The notes: generated by a model not told the origin, from the sequence alone. DNA of 64,000 nt from Girardinichthys multiradiatus (GCF_021462225.1 NC_061797.1:2163001-2227000), one strand, 5' to 3'. Shown: positions 11,117-21,470, numbered from the stretch's first letter. Made by a program: numbers and translations.

Positions 11117-11219
11117 CTCATGCGGCAGATAAAGGAGCGCCTGGAGCCCATGCACATCCTCATGGAAGACTGTTGTCCTTCCTTCTTTACTGTTCCCGTC
11201 TTAAGATCCAGAATTCGTC
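11117..11219 (-). CDS. arnt2: arnt2 coding exon 7 (PAS-A, middle)
   Basis: On the minus strand, an acceptor ending in ACAG precedes the exon, and the exon is followed by the donor GTCTGT. It codes [16 protein letters not shown] followed by [17 protein letters not shown], a segment of the PAS-A domain that is nearly invariant in ARNT/ARNT2. The 103-nt exon starts in phase 1 (completing a glycine with exon 6) and ends with two bases of an arginine codon. The next exon is beyond the left edge, so the gene is cut by the window. PAS-A takes part in heterodimer formation with class I bHLH-PAS partners such as AHR, SIM1 and HIF-alpha proteins (family knowledge). Confidence 0.96.
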
Positions 11220-11265
11220 CTGTCAAACCATAAGTGAAAAAACATAAACATAAGTGAAAATTAAA

Positions 11266-11370
11266 ATGAGAAGCAGTGGTGCAGGAGTAAAACGCCGACC
11301 CATATTCAAAGGCTTGAGTCTTCAACGCAGTTGTCATGGGTTCAACTCCCAACCCAGGAGATCTTTGTGT
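11266..11370 (+). mobile_element. tRNA-derived SINE head fragment in intron 6
   Basis: GCAGTGGTGCAGGAGTAAAA resembles a box A region, and GGGTTCAACTCCCAACCCAG contains a box B. The layout matches the SINE at 45000-45179 (a CAACGCAG...GTC segment before box B). Only the tRNA-like head and part of the body remain. Confidence 0.55.
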
Positions 11371-11649
11371 GACTATATTGATTTCCTTAACCTAATATTT
11401 TCCTGACCTTTCTTTCTTGTGAGTTTTAGAATCTTTAGATATATACATCAGGTATGGGCATTAAGGGCTCTTAAAGTCCACCCAACTGGCTAAAAATAGT
11501 ATTGCTATGCAAAGTGTGATTGCCTGTGAAATATTTTGTCCAAGCAGTCCACACTGATTCATGTGAAATCAGCCATGGTGTGCTGTTCTTCACAGCGAAC
11601 CAGCACAAACATACTGGCTGATTTTCAGTAAATGTTTGAAGAATGGGAT

Positions 11650-11760
11650 ACTGTCCCACATCAAGGTCATACCTTGCTGGTGATTAAATGGTCACATTTA
11701 ATCACCAGCAAGGTCCCACAGGTCACATCTGTGGGACAGGTTCCATTTTAATCACCAGGT
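11650..11760. repeat. Nested perfect foldback structure
   Basis: ACCTTGCTGGTGATTAAATG at 11671-11690 is the exact reverse complement of 11695-11714, with a 4-nt loop. Directly after it, GTCCCACAG (11713-11721) pairs with CTGTGGGAC (11730-11738), and TGTCCCACA at 11652-11660 pairs with TGTGGGACA at 11731-11739. A third copy of the TTAATCACCAG motif follows near 11750. It lies in intron 6 of arnt2. Confidence 0.85.
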
Positions 11761-12012
11761 TTTGTAGATGCCAGTAAATGTATTATTTGTATGCAATATT
11801 TTAATTAACAGCAGATCAAGAAGGGATTTTAATATTATCTAAAAAAATCTTTTTTGACCCTAAATGTTTATATATGACAGTAACTCCCGTCATTTACACT
11901 ATAAAGAGTATGATACAAAAAAAACTGTACTATCTTTAAATGAGAGTACAGCACAGATGAGGTTTATTCTCATTTTCATCCCTTACACCATGGGTGGTAC
12001 ATGCAGCCTTAA

Positions 12013-12940
12013 TGGTGGGTTCAAACTGAACGCGATTTGAGTGTCAGGGGCATCTGGTTTTCACACAAAGTCTATGGTGGACGCGCGTCTGGGGGTTTCG
12101 AGAAGTCCTGTGGTGTGTTTCACGCCTCTGGCACGTTGCGTTATGATGCGTTTTGTGTGCGAGCCCTGTGAATTTTGAGATTTCAATTGTCTGATGCACA
12201 TTTCAAGCGTCTGAAGCTGCAGACGCTAGAGTTGGGAAATCTGAATTTTTGGAGGTTGACGAGGCTCGTCAACCAATTAGAGAAACTCTGTTTTGTGACG
12301 TAGTTACATATTTTATCATGAGACGGAAGGAACATTTTACTATTTATAAATCATAAACCGCGACTGAAGGCTGAGAGAAAAGAAAATGGACACATCAGCT
12401 TTCTGAATTACACGCAGGCGGAAGGCTGTATTTAATAATATCCTAAACCAGCTGATAACACATAAAATCAGCTGTTAGGACGCACAAACATTTCCCACCA
12501 AACAATACCACCATGACCATGAAACAGCGTGTTTAGCTCTGACATTCATTGAAGGTCCTTTACCGCGAACTAGCGTCTGCAGGAGGAGGGAGCAGGCAGA
12601 GAGCAGCTGCCCGTAATCAGACTGTCTGCCTCGGATCAAATGGGAGTGAGTTTGCGGAGCACGAATATCCAATCTAAAACTAACTTTACTGCGGTTTGTG
12701 TCCGTCCTGTCATTATTCAGCAAATAAAGCCAAGCCACTCTCTCCATTGCATCTGCCATTGTACACAAGAGACTGGCAGAGGAAAATAACCAAGGGTAGC
12801 TCCTCCTAACGCGCATCTGTCCACACTTTGCTCAGACGTGCCTCTAGAGCGTTTGTGACAAGCGCCTAAAGCATATGATTTCAACTTGAAGGGTTGGACG
12901 CCTTTTTGACGCTCAAACCGCGTTCGGTCTGAACGCACCA
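12013..12940 (-). mobile_element. Harbinger-like DNA transposon, decayed
   Basis: The terminal inverted repeats are about 34 bp: 12013-12046 (TGGTGGGTTCAAACTGAACG...) matches the reverse complement of 12907-12940 with few mismatches. A 3-bp TAA lies on each side (12010-12012 and 12941-12943), the target duplication expected of PIF/Harbinger elements. A minus-strand frame near 12475-12770 begins MADAMERVAWLYLLNNDR, similar to the start of fish Harbinger transposases, but no catalytic region remains. At 928 bp it is much shorter than a full element. Confidence 0.75.
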
Positions 12941-13107
12941 TAAGAATGATGTAGGTCAAACTTCTACATGGGATTGTATATTTTTCAGACACCTAAAAAT
13001 GGGAACAAACATCAAAATGTAAGACTAAAAACAGTGGACAAAAATTATATGAACAGCAATTGTTAGAAACAGAATATGTCCACTCTTAGTGTCACTACTA
13101 CATCTAC

Positions 13108-13321
13108 CTGTCATTGAGTTCTCTGAAGTGCTGAGTTGTTCTCTCAGTTTGTCAACATCATCTGGGTGAACCTGCTCATACAGGGTGCTCCCAAGCCACT
13201 CTGACTGGGGATGGTTCAGAACCGGTGTCACAGAGTCTGACACGTAGATGACTCGGCCTGTCTCTGCTGCCACCACGAACAAGAAGCCATCCGCTGCTTC
13301 CAGAATAAGGTGCTTCAGTTC
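13108..13321 (-). CDS. arnt2: arnt2 coding exon 6 (PAS-A, start)
   Basis: This 214-nt exon has a CTGTAG acceptor and a GTAGAT donor on the minus strand. It codes 71 codons plus one base: [17 protein letters not shown], then [19 protein letters not shown], then the [12 protein letters not shown] and SENSMT segments. These are the opening strands and helices of [17 protein letters not shown], rather than the ARNT1 form, together with the exon 1 sequence points to ARNT2. It starts in phase 0 after exon 5. No stops or frameshifts are present. Confidence 0.97.
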
Positions 13322-13698
13322 CTACAGAGTCAAAACATACCAAGAATGATGACAAGGTGGCCTTCCAACACCTGGGGCTCATCACAAAAGATAACATACC
13401 AGTGGAAATAAAAAGCTGGTCAGTCATAAGTAAGTAAGGTTTTATTTGTTGTAGTGTCAATAGAGATTTTTTTTCTGAGAAAATATAAAATATTTTTAAT
13501 GCCTTTATTAAAATTTACATGAAAGAGGTAAAATATCTTTTTTTAAATTGAGAATCCTTTTATATTGTTTCATTATGTTTTTAGAGATGCCCGACTCATT
13601 CCTTATTGGAAACACAACAAATTTTAAATCTAAAAGATTATCTGATTTGCATATAATTTGTTGCATGAATCTATACACAATTACAAAATATAAAAATG

Positions 13699-13704
<6 letters not shown>
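13322..13704. other. arnt2 intron 5, AT-rich, no feature recognised
   Basis: AT-rich intronic sequence between exon 6 and the TA microsatellite. I see no element ends and no coding remnant. Confidence 0.5.

Positions 13705-13736
<32 letters not shown>
13705..13736. repeat. (TA)n microsatellite
   Basis: A TA run of about 16 units in intron 5 of arnt2. Confidence 0.9.
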
Positions 13737-13737
<1 letters not shown>

Positions 13738-13810
13738 AAATTGTTTCTCTTTGGGGTGCTACATTGCTCAGTTTTAGAGCAGTTGCATCACATGGAGGCT
13801 AGACTACTGT

Positions 13811-13847
13811 CACCATCCTGTAACACTCACAGTGTTACAGGATGGTG
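13811..13847. repeat. Perfect 17-bp stem, 3-nt loop hairpin
   Basis: CACCATCCTGTAACACT at 13811-13827 is the exact reverse complement of 13831-13847, with the loop CAC. It sits just before the LINE fragment at 13848-15295. Confidence 0.9.
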
Positions 13848-15295
13848 GTGTGTTCTCCTCATTTGCCCTGATTGGTGTTTACATCCTACCACAAACCTGC
13901 ACATCAGAGACTAAAGACAGCTTGCTGAGCTGATAACAAATGAGGATAAAAAATACCAAGACTGTCATTGTTGTTCTTGGGTATCTTAACAGTGCAAACC
14001 TCTCAAATGAACTACCAAAATACAGAAAGTGTCTCACCAAAAACACAAACACACTGGACCACTGTTACACGGTCTTAAAAGAAGCATATGACACTAACAC
14101 TGACTCTAATCACTATTTCCTTCATCTCATTCTAACTAACAGGCAAAAACTGAAAACCTCTAAGTCTGTGGTTATGACTGCTAGGAAGTGGACTGACGAG
14201 TGAAAGCAGATGTTACAGGCCTTATTTGAGTGCACAGATTGGAGTCTTTTTTAAGCTGCCTCCACAGACTTAAATAGATTTAGTGACGTGACATCATACA
14301 TCCGTTTTTGTGAGCACATGTGCATGTAGTCCAAGACCTTTAGCACATACAGTGAAAATAAACTAAGGTTTTCTTCGCATTTGAGGAAGCTGTGTGACCA
14401 ACGAAGAGGCTTTGAAGAGTGGGGACCGGGCCCTGTATAAGCAGGCAAGAAGCAAGCTGATTGAGGAGATCAAGGCAGGTAAGAGATGCTACAGCAAGAA
14501 GCTAAAAAACAGCTTCTCAGGTAACGACCCTGCAGCAGTTTTCCAGAACAGTGACATCTCTACATGCAGACAGGAGGTGGATCTGCTGGTCCACTGGTGC
14601 AGTCAGAACCACCTGTTTGGAAAAAGGCCCAGCAGAGACTGTACTTCCTATTGCAACCCAAGAAGTACAACCTTCCACAGGAGCTGCTTGTCATCTTCTA
14701 CAATGCCAACATTCAGTCTGTCTTGTGTTCATCCATCACTTTGTGGTTTAACTAATCCATAAAACAGGGCAGGTTCAGGCTACAACGAACAGTCAGATCT
14801 GCAGAGAGGAACATTAGGGCTGACCTTGCCCCAATCCAAGACTTGTACAGGTCTAGGCTCAGGAAAAAGCAGTGAACATCTCTGCAGACCCCACACACCC
14901 TGGACACAAACTGTTTCGACTTTTATCTTCAGGATTGCGCTACAGAGCACTATTTGCAAAATTCCAGCTGCCACAGAGACTGTTTTTTCCCCAGGCTATC
15001 TCTCTGTTAAACACAATGAACACCTTATGGTCAGAGTAATCAGCTACTCCACTGTGAAACAAAATAAGCATATTTGCGCTTTTTCAACCTGCCCTTTTTT
15101 TGTTTTTATACAAATAAAAGGGAAACATATTTGGCTACATACATGTACATATTATTTCTATATCCTTACTATTATTTCATCAAAATTTTATACATTTATA
15201 CTTTTTGTCTACACCATGGGCGCTGGAAACCAAAGTCAAATTCCTTGTTTGTGCACACACAATATTTGCCAACAAAGCTGATTCTGATTTAAAAT
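13848..15295 (+). mobile_element. Non-LTR retrotransposon, deleted copy (LINE family 3)
   Basis: Plus-strand pieces code an endonuclease-like part (about 13940-14203, containing ELPKYRKCLTKNTNTLDHCY and then RQKLKTSKSVVMTARKWTDE) and the C-terminal end of a reverse transcriptase ORF (14600-14760: QQRLYFLLQPKKYNLPQELL then IQSVLCSSITLWF). The 3' end at about 15220-15295 has the tail ...TTGCCAACAAAGCTGATTCTGATT. The reverse transcriptase core between the two parts is missing. Related pieces are at 31895-32665 (minus) and 38090-38885 (plus). I do not assign a clade. Confidence 0.65.
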
Positions 15296-15947
15296 AAAAT
15301 TGGATATCATCTGCACAACAAAAATAAAAAGAGATGTGGTACTTCCTGACAATCAATCCCAAACACAGCTGGTACAATGAGAACAAAACAGGGCCTAAAA
15401 TTGACCCTTTGGGTACACTACAACGAATAGTTGCTGAAGAAGATATTTAGTCACAAATACATACAGGAAAAACAACCTCTTTGACCTTTTCTGGGCACTT
15501 CCTACAGGCAACGGTAATGGGTTGGCGGCAGAAACAGCTGGTATGTCCGCTAATAGTGCAGTAGAACTCCCTGGATGCCTTCTCAGAAATGGTTTACCTG
15601 GCTGACAACTCAGAAATGTTTGAAGATCATAGATGAATATAGAGCAGAGGCATCAGGGCGACATAAGAGGAAAAATATAACTAACACCGAACAGAGTAAC
15701 CCGAAGAGACAGAACGCTGAATACACTTGCGCAGTCATGCCACGTCAGGTTGCGGTGACGATCTCCCATAGCTGAGAGTTGGTGATAATTTTTAGTGCAC
15801 ATATAATCTCCAATAATAACAAGGTAGATTCAGTTTCATTTCCGTACTTTTCTTTGGCTTCATAAACTATACTACATGCTGGAGTCAGAGTGCAGTAGAT
15901 GTAGTTTTGATAAAATCAAAATAAAAATTTTTGAGATAGGAATAACA
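15296..15947. other. arnt2 intron 5, no feature recognised
   Basis: No gene is seen. Short unmatched open stretches only. Confidence 0.45.
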
Positions 15948-16366
15948 GGCTGCACGGTGGCGCAGTTGGTAGCACTGTTGCCTTGCAGCAAGAATTCTAA
16001 TTTCCCCTCGGGGATCAATAAAGTATCTTTGAATTGAATTGAATTGAAGAAGGTCCTGGGTGCCTGCATGGAGTTTGCATGTTCTCCCCCGTGGATGCGT
16101 GAGTTCTCTCTGGGTATTCCGGCTTCCTCCCACAGTCCAAAAGCATGACTGTTAGGTTAATTGGTTTCTCTAATTTGCCTTTAGGTATGATTGAGTGTGT
16201 GCATGGTTGTTTGTCCTGTGTCTCTCTGTGTTGCCCTGCGATGGACTGGTGACCTGTCCAGGGTGTACCCTGCCTCCTGCCCATAGACTGCTGGAAATAG
16301 GCACCAGTTTTCCCGCGAACCACTATGGAAGAAGCGGTAGAAAATGACTGACTGACTGACTGACTG
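15948..16366 (+). mobile_element. tRNA-derived SINE, copy 2, interrupted
   Basis: The same family as the copy at 9443-9805: it starts GGCTGCACGGTGGCGCAGTT and continues with the shared TGCATGGAGTTTGCATGTTC and CTCCCACAGTCCAAAAGCAT segments. It ends in a (TGAC)n run at about 16345-16366. A 52-bp foreign segment sits inside it (15995-16046). Confidence 0.75.
15995..16046 (+). mobile_element. Retroposon 3' tail inserted in the SINE
   Basis: TTTCCCCTCGGGGATCAATA...GAATTGAATTGAATTG interrupts the SINE exactly and is flanked by a direct AAGAA on both sides (15990-15994 and 16047-16051). The sequence is the 3' tail of a retroposon ending in GAATT repeats. This makes a 5'-truncated insertion with a 5-bp target duplication likely. 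Confidence 0.65.
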
Positions 16367-16527
16367 AGTTAAGAATAAGCCTGAGACTGATGGTGACATT
16401 GAATGTTGGTTGTATCTTAAACAACCTCGCAAAATAAAAGAGTTAATATGGCCAGAAATGTTCTATGGTCTAACTTGTGCTAAAATTGTGAGTTTACTAT
16501 AAAAAAGAGCCACATTCATTACACTAC

Positions 16528-16741
16528 CTGTTCAGTGAGAAAGGATGGCTTATAGGCACCATCAGTAGAAGTGTTGCCTGTGCCCCGCATAGACTTCATA
16601 TGGGAGACAGCCATACGCAGTATGGTTAACTTGTCAGGTTTTCGAGCCAGGGCACTACATGTAGGGACCATGTCTGATAGCTCAGTGATGTACTGGGTCA
16701 TTTTGTTGCGCCGACGTCGTTCAATCTCACTGTGGTTCTCT
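16528..16741 (-). CDS. arnt2: arnt2 coding exon 5 (bHLH domain)
   Basis: This 214-nt exon, with a TTTTAG acceptor and GTAGTG donor on the minus strand, codes [14 protein letters not shown], the DNA-contacting basic region, followed by the helix-loop-helix [20 protein letters not shown] and [19 protein letters not shown]. It then reaches the start of the linker to PAS-A (YKPSFLTEQ). The glutamate and arginines that contact the E-box half-site are all present. The exon starts by completing an arginine codon with exon 4 and ends in phase 0. MTQYITEL and KSMRGTGN agree with ARNT2. The protein binds DNA in the nucleus as a heterodimer (family knowledge). Confidence 0.98.
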
Positions 16742-17539
16742 CTAAAACAGAGAAAAGAAAAATCACGCATCTGGAGGCCGAAAACTGACACCTACCAACT
16801 AATTTTACTGACAGATTATTAGCAACTTTGTGTCATGTCATCTTATATCTTTTAAGTGTTAAAACTAAAGGTCTCACAAGTGACTTAAACATTTACTTAA
16901 TTATAAGGCCCAATTCCATCAGACAACAAGAAGAAACCATATAAAATTATGAAGAAAAAACGACTAACTGCATTAAAATACTTAACTGAGAAGTGCGAGT
17001 ATTTGGAGCATGACCTATAAATACCTCAGGTGGGTGACCGTTTGGGTCAACTAATTATTCATTCCAAGACTACTTGAAACATCATACAAAACAATTAAAT
17101 TTTATAGTGCCAACATGTCGTCTCAAGGTGCTTAAAGTCAATTCAATCAGATCATAATGGCTGGTGATTATAAGTCTGTTTCCTTTCAGTTTTCTGTTCT
17201 CTGATGTGAATATTTAATTGAATTTCACTGTTTTCTACCAAGGCTGGAATAAAATATACTTTAATTTAAGACTTCCTGGTCCACTTTATTTCAGGGTTTT
17301 TAAAAGGAAAAATTGTTTTATTAATCTTTTGTCCAACTGAGATAGCATAACTGGCAGCTGCACACTTTTATTGATCTCTCTAAATTTGTCCTATTCTTAT
17401 TTGTTGACAACTTCTGTAATCTCTGTGTTGAAGAAAACATAGTAATTCATTAGGGGTAATACAGTTTGAGTATGGTATACAGTCTGCTGATCCCTGAGTC
17501 ACTGGGAAATCCACTCTGAGCAGAGCTGGCTAAGCCTAC
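16742..17539. other. arnt2 intron 4
   Basis: 798-bp intron. A degenerate minus-strand L2 tail is at about 17092-17160. Otherwise nothing is recognised. Confidence 0.6.
17092..17160 (-). mobile_element. Degenerate L2 3' tail
   Basis: TTTTATAGTGCCAACATGTC followed by GTCTCAAGGTGCTT is the reverse complement of the L2 tail (CCTTGAGAC...GGCGCTATATAAAT), with several mismatches. Confidence 0.5.
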
Positions 17540-17587
17540 CTGGCATATCTCTCCTTATCCCCACCAGCAATCTGATCATCATCATAC
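17540..17587 (-). CDS. arnt2: arnt2 coding exon 4, 48-nt cassette-like exon
   Basis: This tiny exon has the acceptor TCTGTAG and donor GTAGGC. With the last two bases of exon 3 it codes R-YDDDQIAGGDKERYA and the first two bases of the next R codon. Exons 3 and 5 would join in the same phase without it, so it can be skipped without changing frame. ARNT1 carries a comparable acidic-basic insert just before the basic region; I believe the main mammalian ARNT2 form lacks it. It sits directly before the DNA-binding residues, so inclusion could tune DNA binding (inference). Confidence 0.9.
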
Positions 17588-19147
17588 CTACAGAAAAAAG
17601 AACATAGCATGTAACTCTTATGTGTCCATATAGATTATGCAACAAATTCATCATTCTTTTATCATTCCCACAATATAGTAAACATATGTTAATATATGGC
17701 AGCAAATGCTTTATGTTTTTTGATGGTCAGCTAATCGATAAAAAAGGAAATGAAAGGTTGAGGATGAAGCTAGTATTTAGAAGTTGGAAACATGCCAATT
17801 CATTTCTGTAACAGCAACAGAGCAGCAGCCCTGCAGCCAAGTCCAAATAATGTTAACGTATCTGCAGTGCAATGTGATAAAAGATCAGCATGTCAAGCCA
17901 GAGGAAATCTCTTCCCGTCACCGCCTGTGCATGCAATTCATCATGCAAGAATTGGTGTAAAACTTTAAACCTTTCTGGTCCGAGCCCTACGCTGGCTGTG
18001 AATTCAGTGCATGCCACTTTGTTCAGTACAAGTATTATGTTCTGCGGCTTTTTACCACCTCATTTTGTGAGTTGATTAAAACGGAAATTCATCAGCTCAG
18101 TGTAACAAGATTAATGCTGTTAATTAATAAATTAATGTTGATTCTGTCTACAGTTTAACCTGTGACCCATTTAGTTTGAGTCTTCCATATAGGTTTTTCC
18201 TGTCCTATATAATTTAATAACTGTCTGTTATTAAAGGTTCAGTTAATTGTGCGATGAGTAGCTCAGCTCTGCTGCTGCTATCTGTTCATATACAAGGCAC
18301 TTCCTCAACATCCAACAGACATACACCACCACAAGATAAAAAAGATAAATGACTCATGATCTAATGATAGACAAAGGAGGAGCACAACATATAATAACTA
18401 CACCTCCACCCATTGTTAGCTCAATATAACAGGATTCAAATAAATTCCCACACAATGACTTACATTACGTTTTATTTTAATAGTATGGTATTGGTGCTTT
18501 CAAAAAAATAACAAAAAACTTTAGATTTGCTACATTAAAGCACTTTAACATAAACATCTTAAAAATAATTTTGTTCTTAGCAGCATGATCCGACCCAGAC
18601 TTTGCCACCACTATTCATCAGGCTGCTTTATTTTTCTTTGCGGGATGTAAATATGAGAATCTTTCTGCCAAAAGAAAAAAGCTGTGCTTGTTTTTCACAC
18701 AATCCATGGAGAATGATCTCATGGATAACCTTTTATACTGACTGAGCTGACACAGAGTCTCTTACAATCACTATGAGCTCCTATACCTAAACCACTAAAT
18801 AGGGAGGCAATCAACTTGCTTAGTTGCCTATATCCTTCTTTTCCATATGAAGCCATAATGAACACAACTCAAAGATCTTAAACTGGGAAGCCTCTGTTGT
18901 TTGCACACCATCACTTGTACTTGTACGTGAGGTAAAGCTAACTAAAGATGTAAAGTGCTCTTTACCTTGTCACATCAACTGCTTTAATTTTTGTAATCTA
19001 CCATCTCAACTGTGAGAAATGACTTGTGCACATCCATGCTACATTAGGATCATGAAAACAGAAATATTAATTTATTTCAATTAGTTGTACTATCTAAATT
19101 TCAAGATCCAATCCATGTTGATTTGTTGCCTGCTTAGTGCTCTCACC
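17588..19147. other. arnt2 intron 3, no element recognised
   Basis: 1560 bp of AT-rich intron with no coding remnant, terminal repeat or SINE head that I can identify. Confidence 0.6.
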
Positions 19148-19195
19148 TTGAAAATTTGCTCGGTCCCTCACCATCCTCATCATCAAAGTCGATTC
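19148..19195 (-). CDS. arnt2: arnt2 coding exon 3
   Basis: A 48-nt exon with a TTTTTTTCAG acceptor and GTGAG donor. It codes IDFDDEDGEGPSKFS plus two bases of the following arginine, the acidic segment that lies just before the bHLH basic region in ARNT2. It starts in phase 2 after exon 2. Residue 1 is isoleucine where I recall methionine in mammalian ARNT2. Confidence 0.95.
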
Positions 19196-19278
19196 TGAAA
19201 AAAAAGAGCAAAGTTACTGATTCCACTGAATCTAGCTGCCAAGTTATGGCACTTTTAACCAGCTTTATTGTGTTTAAA

Positions 19279-19350
19279 TTGAATTTGGTTTTAATAGCAC
19301 CAATTCACAACACACAAGGTGTCATCTCAATGCACTTTCAAAGACAAACA
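19279..19350 (-). mobile_element. Degenerate L2 3' tail
   Basis: AATTGAATTTGGTTTTAATAGCACCAATTCACAACACA is the reverse complement of an L2 3' end, about 80 bp upstream (in gene direction) of exon 3. Confidence 0.5.
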
Positions 19351-19624
19351 GATCCAATTTTTTTACACAAATATTTAATCCATATACTGTATCTGCTCAG
19401 TAAGCCAATTTACTAAGCTGATTCCCAGCTTTGTAATTTTACTTTGTTGTTTTACTTAAATGGTTCTTAAATATGTGGACCAGATCTTTACCCAGGTATA
19501 ATTGCTAAGGGAGTCATGGGAGTATTCATCTCTAGTCTGCATGGTTTTTTTGGGGGGGGGAATGGGCTTCTGCCACTAAATACATCTTGCATTCATTAGT
19601 ACTGTGTACTTTTCGATAACATTG
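19351..19624. other. arnt2 intron 2, no feature recognised
   Basis: A short T-run and a G9 tract at about 19548-19560 are the only notable features. Confidence 0.4.
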
Positions 19625-19935
19625 TTGTGTCATAATGTAGGTTGTGTTATGAGCAAAGTGCAGAGAAGTACTCCAGGAAACGCGGAGAATGAAGGTGCGT
19701 TTTAATTCTTTTCCACATGGTGTCCAGACAGCAGGGTTACATGACCAGATCACCAGACTAGATACATAACACAAGACACATAAAGGAACAAGCAGGGAAC
19801 AAAGGCAAATAAGGAACTTATATACAGACCGAACAGCAGGGGTAACCAATAAATGACAAGTCCAGACAATCAGGTAGAACAAGAAACAGGTGTGACACAG
19901 ACTGCAGGGAGACTTCTAGGGTGTGTTATCTTGTA
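19625..19935 (-). mobile_element. Probable LTR fragment
   Basis: Read on the minus strand, this resembles the layout of fish Ty3/Gypsy-type LTRs: a GTGTCACACCTGTTTCTTG segment, a TATATAAG-like box, then AAAAGAATTAAAACGCACC near the end. The same style of sequence is seen in the solo LTR at 56323-56905. The outer ends and target duplication are not clear, so it is a tentative call. Confidence 0.35.
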
Positions 19936-20239
19936 TTCTCTTTATTCTTCTTTCTCTCCTTTATTCTTTTCTCCTTCTCTCCTTTTTACCTTTTTGACCC
20001 ACCTCTTCCTCTCTTCTTTTTTCCCCTTTCGTTTCTGTCTCTGTGTCCATTGCATTTGAAATAATCGCTTAACAGTTTCAAATAAAGTGTTTTTATATAT
20101 ATCAAGTGGAGCGTTATAGCGTTAGCTGTAATGCTCCACTTGTGAAAGTAAATCTGCTGGACTTCATCTTGGCACTCAGACAACAATTCTGAGTGCTACT
20201 CTGCTGGAAAGGAAAGCTGTGGCTATATTCTTGGCACAA
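19936..20239. other. arnt2 intron 2, pyrimidine-rich spacer
   Basis: A TC-rich stretch at 19930-20045 and a small inverted repeat, AAGTGGAGCGTTATAGCG versus GCTGTAATGCTCCACTT, at about 20104-20141. No gene is seen. Confidence 0.45.
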
Positions 20240-20460
20240 AATCGAGCCTGTTTCCAAGGCTGTCCCTTGTCACCAGTCCTGTTTTGTGGTTTTAATGGAC
20301 AGGATCTCAAGACGTAGTCCTGGACAGACACTTACGGAGTCATTTAAGGTTCTGGCATCTGATCAGGGTGCCCCTGAGACACCTCCCTTTGGAGGTTTTC
20401 CAGCCACATCCCACTGGGAGATGACCCCGGCAAAACCCAGAATTGATCTTGGTTTTGCCA
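20240..20460 (+). mobile_element. Rex3 LINE fragment, internally deleted
   Basis: A plus-strand piece codes the C-proximal reverse transcriptase motif beginning with the GCPLSP-like sequence and MDRISRRS, then jumps to the ORF end that reads SDQGAPETPPFGGFPATS. Both belong to the Rex3 (RTE clade) protein as I know it from fishes. The YADD-type segment and the thumb are deleted between them. Confidence 0.6.
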
Positions 20461-20717
20461 GGGTAAATTCTTGGCATGGTAAGGCGTATTCGTCACTTCT
20501 TGTTTTCACTGTTGCACTCGGTGGATTGTTTGGTGTGTGAAGGCTCTCTCGTTTGATCTGATTTCTCTCTACTGTGATACCTCTTACTTGTTCTAATACA
20601 TAAGCACACATATACTTTCTGTTGCTGCTTTTAACGTCTGGGGACTCTCCGTGATTTACAGGGTTTTTTCTAGTAGTGGTAAGGGGTCGCTAGCTTAGCG
20701 TTACCTTTAGCTTCACC

Positions 20718-21470
20718 ATGACTACCCGTTCTGCTGTTTCTCTCTCTGAGTCTCCTCCTCTCTCCTGCTCTCTGTGTCAGATGGTCAGTTACTCCTCTGC
20801 CTCCTTTAATGATAATGGTACGTGTAATAAATGTAGCATTTTTGTAGCTTTGGAGGCGAGGGTGTCGGAATTGGAGGCCCAGCTCCACGCTGTTGAAAAA
20901 CCAGCAGATAGCCGAGGCCCCTTAGCCAGCGTGGAGCCAACAAGGGTAGCTCCCCGTAGCAGTCCTTCAGCAGAGCCCGCGCAGCCAGGGCCTCAGGCCG
21001 GCTGGGTGACGGTACGTAGAAAGCATAGTCCTAGATCCCAGCCCGCAGGTCACCAGGTCTGCGCTTCTAACAGATTTTCCCCGCTCAGCGACACACCCGC
21101 TGAGAAGCCAACTCTGGTAATTGGCAGCTCCTTAGTCAGAAACTTGGCACTAGAGACACCAGTGACCATAGTCAAATGTCTGCCAGGGGCCACAACGGGC
21201 AATATCAAATCCCACCTGAAACTGCTGGGTAAGGATAAGCGTAAATACAGTAAGATTGTTATTCACGCTGGCGGTAATGACACCCGGTTACGTCAATTGG
21301 AGGTCACCAAAGTTAGTGTTGCTTCGGTGTGTAAGTTTGCCAAAACAATGTCAGACTCTGTAATTTTCTCTGGTCCCCTCCCCGATCTGAACAGTGAACA
21401 CATGTTTAGCTGCATGCTGTCATTCAACCACTGGCTGTCTAGGAGGTGTCCAGAAAACAATGTGGTCTGA
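20718..21470 (+). pseudogene. L2 ORF1 with esterase-like domain (copy B)
   Basis: A 250-codon open frame. The N-terminus has two CxxC-type pairs (CSLC and, 18 residues on, CNKC), then a short coiled-coil-like stretch (ALEARVSELEAQL). The C-terminal half is an SGNH/GDSL-like esterase: the serine block LVIGSSLVRN, then HAGGNDT. The Asp-His block (DGIHP), present in copy C, is out of frame here because of the 40-bp deletion. Esterase domains in ORF1 are known from L2/CR1-type LINEs. It probably acted in the ribonucleoprotein that carries the LINE RNA. Confidence 0.75.

Noticed and set aside
11092..11352. An 86-codon minus-strand reading through arnt2 exon 7
   Set aside because: The first part is intron and SINE sequence; only 11117-11219 is bounded by splice sites and matches ARNT2.
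20104..20141. Inverted repeat AAGTGGAGCGTTATAGCG / GCTGTAATGCTCCACTT as a terminator or miRNA hairpin
   Set aside because: Imperfect stem with no loop conservation evidence; a chance palindrome or MITE core is as likely.
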